Of a DNA stretch of 64,000 nt, positions 61,151-64,000 are shown one piece after another. The stretch's first letter is position 1, and the number at the start of each line of letters is the position of its first letter. A program made the translations under genes and the position numbers. A model generated the notes under the pieces. The model had not been told where the DNA came from and did not search any database. It saw nothing but the letters and a program-made list of their open reading frames with translations. Source of the stretch: Mesorhizobium sp. M4B.F.Ca.ET.203.01.1.1 (GTDB lineage: Bacteria > Pseudomonadota > Alphaproteobacteria > Rhizobiales > Rhizobiaceae); assembly GCF_004791025.1 (NCBI RefSeq), contig NZ_SRUO01000012.1:1-64000 (forward strand). Reading direction: 5' to 3'.

Positions 61151-61690
61151 ATGAGAAAGCTCATCATCACGGAGTTCATCAGCGTCGACGGCATCGCCGA
61201 GGTCGAGAAGTTGCCGAACGTCACCTGGAACGACGAGATGAACGCGTTCAAGGAGGACGAACTCGCCGACAGCGGCGCCATGCTTCTCGGCCGCACGACC
61301 TACGAGATCTTTGCCGGTTCATGGCCCTCCGAAACCGGTGACTTCGCCGACCGCTTCAACGCGCTGCCGAAATATGTCGCCTCGACCAGCCTGCAGGCGA
61401 TCGACTGGCAACCGGCGCAATTGCTCGCAGGCCCCCTGCCCGAAGCGGTCGCCAGCCTGAAGCAGACAAACGGCGGCAACATCTATGTGCATGGCAGCTT
61501 GAGCATTGCGCGGCAGTTGCTCAGCCATGGCCTCGTCGATCGCCTGAGGCTGCTCGTCTATCCGGGCGCCGTCGGCCAGGGCAAGCCGTTGTTCCCGACC
61601 GAGGAGCCGCTCGCGCTGGAGCTGATCTCGGCCGTCCCGTTCAGCAATGGCGTGGTGGCGCTGGAGTATGCGCCGGTCGCGAAGGGTTAG
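61151..61690 (+). CDS. Dihydrofolate reductase / RibD-C-family protein
   Basis: 179 residues with the NADPH-dependent reductase pattern: KLIITEFISVDGIAEVEKLP, SGAMLLGRTTYEIFAGSWPS and IYVHGSLSIARQLLSHGLVD, ending in LELISAVPFSNGVVALEY. Such YyaP/YwjB-type proteins are related to the C-terminal domain of RibD, and their substrates are mostly unknown. The ATG follows a GGGAGAG site by 5 bases. It stands alone between the HlyC-like gene (divergent) and the repeat-protein gene (convergent). Confidence 0.88.
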   Translation: MRKLIITEFISVDGIAEVEKLPNVTWNDEMNAFKEDELADSGAMLLGRTTYEIFAGSWPSETGDFADRFNALPKYVASTSLQAIDWQPAQLLAGPLPEAVASLKQTNGGNIYVHGSLSIARQLLSHGLVDRLRLLVYPGAVGQGKPLFPTEEPLALELISAVPFSNGVVALEYAPVAKG

Positions 61691-61798
61691 TAGCCTGCTC
61701 CAAAGGCTGGGCATCGCCGGGCCAGGAAGCAGCGCGGCGCCGCGGACGTGAAGGCTCCGCTCTGTCTATTGCTTTAGGAAAGCTGCCGTCATCGAACG

Positions 61799-61821
61799 AT
61801 CGGGGGCAAGGAGCCCCCGAT
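61799..61821. terminator. Hairpin between the reductase and the repeat-protein genes
   Basis: ATCGGGGGC, loop AAGGA, GCCCCCGAT. A perfect 9-bp GC-rich stem between two convergent 3' ends, 31 bases from the repeat-protein stop. No long T-tract follows on either side. Confidence 0.65.
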
Positions 61822-61851
61822 TGCTGTTCGGACGAGATTTACGCCAGCTCG

Positions 61852-64000
61852 TCAGATGAGGAAGACGCTGGCGTCCGGATGCGTCTGGTTGTTCATCGCA
61901 TCGAAGGCGTTGGCGATATCGTTGATCCCCGGTTGACCGGTCAGGCCGAAATTGGAGGTCGGGGCGTTGGTGTCGTTAAGGACGTCCCGCACCGCGGCGA
62001 TCACCTCGCCCGGTTGCAGCGTGTGGTCGTCGTTCGTGTCAATCTGATTGAGAATTGCGATGATGGCCGGGTTCGAACTGGTCGCCGCGGAGAAACTGAA
62101 ATTGAGTTCCGGTTTACCGCCGGGGCCGTCGGGCACGGCAGTGACGGCAGCGGAGAGATACGCCGCCGCCGAGGAGCGTTCGAGGTGGTTCACCCCACCG
62201 CCCTTGGCTCCCAACGCATCCGCGATCGAGGGCGTTCCTGGAATCTTCGACAGGTTCTGGAACTCGAAGATGGTCTCGAAGGAAGTGTTGGAGTTCCAGC
62301 CCGAGTGGAACTCGCCTAGCTCCTGGGTCAAGATATCGAGGTGGTTCTTCCAGAAGCCCGGCGTCAGGCCCTGGCCGGCCGGCGGCAGGAAGTTTGTGAA
62401 GTCGTTGCCGGTGTCGGTGCCACCGCTGCCGGGATTGTCGACCGTCTGCACGAGGATCCCGGTCTGCTGCGAGCCGTCCGGCACGACCTCGTAGATGTTC
62501 TTGCCGACATCGGCCAGCGTCAGTCCGCCGATCGACCAGGCGCCGCCGGCCCCCGTCGTCGTCGAGCGGTCGCCGGCGCTGAGATCGCCGCTGTTGTCGT
62601 CGTCGATGAAGATGGTCACCGGATCATGCGACCAGGCGGTGTCGTCGGCGCTTGTGCCGTCGCCGGTCAGGTCCTCGTACTTGGTGCCACTGATCGAGAA
62701 GTCGAGGAAGTTGGTGAAGTCGTTGCCGCTGTCGGTGCCGCCGCTGCCGGGGTTGCCGACGGTCTGCACCAGGGTGCCGGTCTGCTGCGAGCCGTCCGGC
62801 ACGACCTCGTAGATGTTCTTGCCGACATCGGCCAGCGTCAGACCGCCGATCGACCAGTTGCCGGAGGCGTCGGTCGTCGTCGAGCGGTCGCCGGCGCTGA
62901 GATCGCCGCTGTTGTCGTCGTCGATGAAGATCGTCACCGGATCATGCGACCAGGCGGTGTCGTCGGCGCTTGTGCCGTCGCCGGTCAGGTCCTCGTACTT
63001 GGTGCCACTGATCGAGAAGTCATGGAAATTGGCGAAGTCCATCCCCGACTGGTCCTCGCCTGACAGGCCATCGATCGTGTAGCCCGCTTGGCCGAGCGTC
63101 TGCACATAGCCGCCCGGCAGTTGTTCATAGACCTTCAACCCATCAAAGGTGGCGTCCAAGCCGGTGAACGACCACGTGCCGTTGGCCGCCGTTGTCGTCG
63201 TGAGATCATCGGCGCTCAAGTCGCCGCTATTGTCCTTGTCGATGAAGATCGTCACGCCGCCGAGGCCGGCATCGCCCGTCGTCTGGCTGTCGCCATTGGC
63301 ATCCAGGTATTTCGTGCCCGAAATCCCGAACGTCACCAGGTTGTTGGGATTCGTGCCCCATTCCTCGAAGCCCGAGCCTGTCTGCCAGTCGCCAGCCTGG
63401 CCGCCAAACGCCGAGTAGACGTAAACATATTGATGATCGGCATCCTGGAGAAATTCGCTGTCTTTGATCAAGACGCGGATGTCGCTGTCGCCGCTGCCCG
63501 AAGACAGGCTGGAATTCAGCGCAACCCAAACATCGCCGCTGGCATCCAGATTGTAGACGAGATGCTCGCCGGTTACGCCGAAACCGCTGCCTGGAGTGTA
63601 TGGGGTGTTCTCGGAAACCGGCACGTGCCCCATGCCCAGATTTCCAGAGGTCTCCTGGTAAATCTGCAGGCTGTCCAGCGAAATGAATTCGCCGTTGCTG
63701 CCATTTTGTTCGTTGGAGTCAAGCAGAAATTCCCGATAGGCCACGCCGTCGACTATGACGATAGGAATATCGCTTAAAAGCAAGGCCTTGTTGTGCTGCG
63801 CGCTCGTGTTCTCGTTGTACTGCGGGCTGAGAACATCGCCATAGGTGCCGCCGCGATCGTAGTTGTAGCCCTGCTCCGTAGGGGGATTGTTCGGGCCCTG
63901 AACTTGGACAAAGGCATCGAAGGTGCCAGTCCCTGACGATTGTCCGAAGTCTGTTTTGACTTGATAGACTTGGAACTTTGCGTCGCCGACATTGAAGCCA
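61852..64000 (-). CDS. Large SdrD-B-like repeat protein, C-terminal part (runs off the right edge)
   Basis: The frame stays open to the window edge, so the 5' end is missing (716 residues visible). The first visible part (GFNVGDAKFQVYQVKTDFGQ) leads to DIRVLIKDSEFLQDADHQYV. At least three SdrD-B-like beta-sandwich domains follow, each starting like FSISGTKYEDLTGDGTSADD and holding a Ca-binding-like IFIDDDNSGDLSAGD. Two of them are nearly identical 106-residue copies. The last 150 residues have GLTPGFWKNHLDI and an EF-hand-like DTNDDHTLQPGE. It is probably a large secreted or surface protein that needs calcium. The secretion signal is not clear here; the end is neither a typical RTX nor an LPXTG tail. 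Confidence 0.8.
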   Translation of the reverse strand, partial: GFNVGDAKFQVYQVKTDFGQSSGTGTFDAFVQVQGPNNPPTEQGYNYDRGGTYGDVLSPQYNENTSAQHNKALLLSDIPIVIVDGVAYREFLLDSNEQNGSNGEFISLDSLQIYQETSGNLGMGHVPVSENTPYTPGSGFGVTGEHLVYNLDASGDVWVALNSSLSSGSGDSDIRVLIKDSEFLQDADHQYVYVYSAFGGQAGDWQTGSGFEEWGTNPNNLVTFGISGTKYLDANGDSQTTGDAGLGGVTIFIDKDNSGDLSADDLTTTTAANGTWSFTGLDATFDGLKVYEQLPGGYVQTLGQAGYTIDGLSGEDQSGMDFANFHDFSISGTKYEDLTGDGTSADDTAWSHDPVTIFIDDDNSGDLSAGDRSTTTDASGNWSIGGLTLADVGKNIYEVVPDGSQQTGTLVQTVGNPGSGGTDSGNDFTNFLDFSISGTKYEDLTGDGTSADDTAWSHDPVTIFIDDDNSGDLSAGDRSTTTGAGGAWSIGGLTLADVGKNIYEVVPDGSQQTGILVQTVDNPGSGGTDTGNDFTNFLPPAGQGLTPGFWKNHLDILTQELGEFHSGWNSNTSFETIFEFQNLSKIPGTPSIADALGAKGGGVNHLERSSAAAYLSAAVTAVPDGPGGKPELNFSFSAATSSNPAIIAILNQIDTNDDHTLQPGEVIAAVRDVLNDTNAPTSNFGLTGQPGINDIANAFDAMNNQTHPDASVFLI
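62389..63018. repeat. Two near-identical 318-bp tandem repeats in the surface-protein gene
   Basis: The second copy is offset by 318 bases from the first and matches it almost base for base, with differences near the junctions and around TTTDASGNWS versus TTTGAGGAWS. Each encodes one SdrD-B-like domain of 106 residues. Such identity suggests recent duplication or gene conversion. Confidence 0.88.

Noticed and set aside
61852..63783. TTG at 63783 as the start of the repeat protein
   Set aside because: The frame continues without a stop to the window edge with similar composition, and no ribosome site precedes the TTG. The gene is partial.
1..64000. tRNA, rRNA, insertion sequences, phage genes and attachment sites
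   Set aside because: I looked for tRNA-like cloverleaf ends, transposase motifs and integrases and saw none. A dedicated search could still find a short RNA gene.

Overview
The window is GC-rich and densely coded. It looks like chromosomal DNA of a Hyphomicrobiales (Rhizobiales) alphaproteobacterium, most likely Mesorhizobium or a close relative. The reasons are the gene order DUF2093 / lpxK / waaA / acyltransferase / DUF4170 / cysQ / pmbA, the many ABC uptake operons with dedicated regulators, a beta-L-arabinofuranosidase operon suited to plant cell-wall sugars, and palindromic intergenic repeats. This assignment is inference from gene content. I saw no tRNA, rRNA, CRISPR array, transposase or phage gene.

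Layout. (1) 1-4450: a corrinoid methyltransferase set (partial corrinoid protein, Tat-type solute-binding protein, MttB-family methyltransferase) with a divergent LysR regulator. (2) 4561-9467: mutL, a bidirectional hairpin terminator, an EamA transporter divergent from a LysR gene, a C-tail membrane protein and DUF2093. (3) 9474-15049: the lipid A/Kdo operon read right to left (pmbA, cysQ, DUF4170, acyltransferase, waaA, lpxK). (4) 15218-18797: a VOC protein and an exported CHAT protease-like protein coupled to an exported helical-repeat protein. (5) 18873-26155: a DadA-like oxidase and a MocR regulator divergent from a polyamine-type ABC operon. (6) 26152-31935: epmA divergent from efp, a WaaG-like glycosyltransferase, and a regulator / beta-propeller / DUF899 group. 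(7) 32027-34762: a small membrane protein, a cardiolipin synthase and an EEP-family phosphodiesterase. (8) 34772-41406: a LacI-controlled operon for GH127 and a sugar ABC importer without an ATPase, with two identical operators. (9) 41643-43834: a thioredoxin-reductase-like flavoprotein divergent from tetR across a perfect 28-bp palindrome.

(10) 43951-55522: a SAM/nucleotide-cyclase/ATPase/TPR giant protein, then an apparent polysaccharide assembly and signalling locus. It holds a GT2 synthase, a HEAT-repeat membrane protein, a TPR plus beta-barrel outer-membrane protein, two single-domain response regulators and a LytS-type hybrid kinase. An Hpt-domain frame that lacks any ordinary start codon lies at its far end. 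(11) 55712-61014: an accessory metabolic cluster with an epoxide-hydrolase-like protein, an outer-membrane barrel, a cytochrome P450, a Stf0 sulfotransferase, an alpha/beta hydrolase whose usual catalytic His appears replaced, and a small HlyC-like protein. (12) 61151-64000: a RibD/DHFR-like reductase and the 3' part of a large repeat protein with SdrD-B-like domains that runs off the right edge.

The most promising unexplained systems are the P450/Stf0/degenerate-hydrolase cluster, the GT2-HEAT-TPR/barrel locus with its phosphorelay, and the exported CHAT pair.
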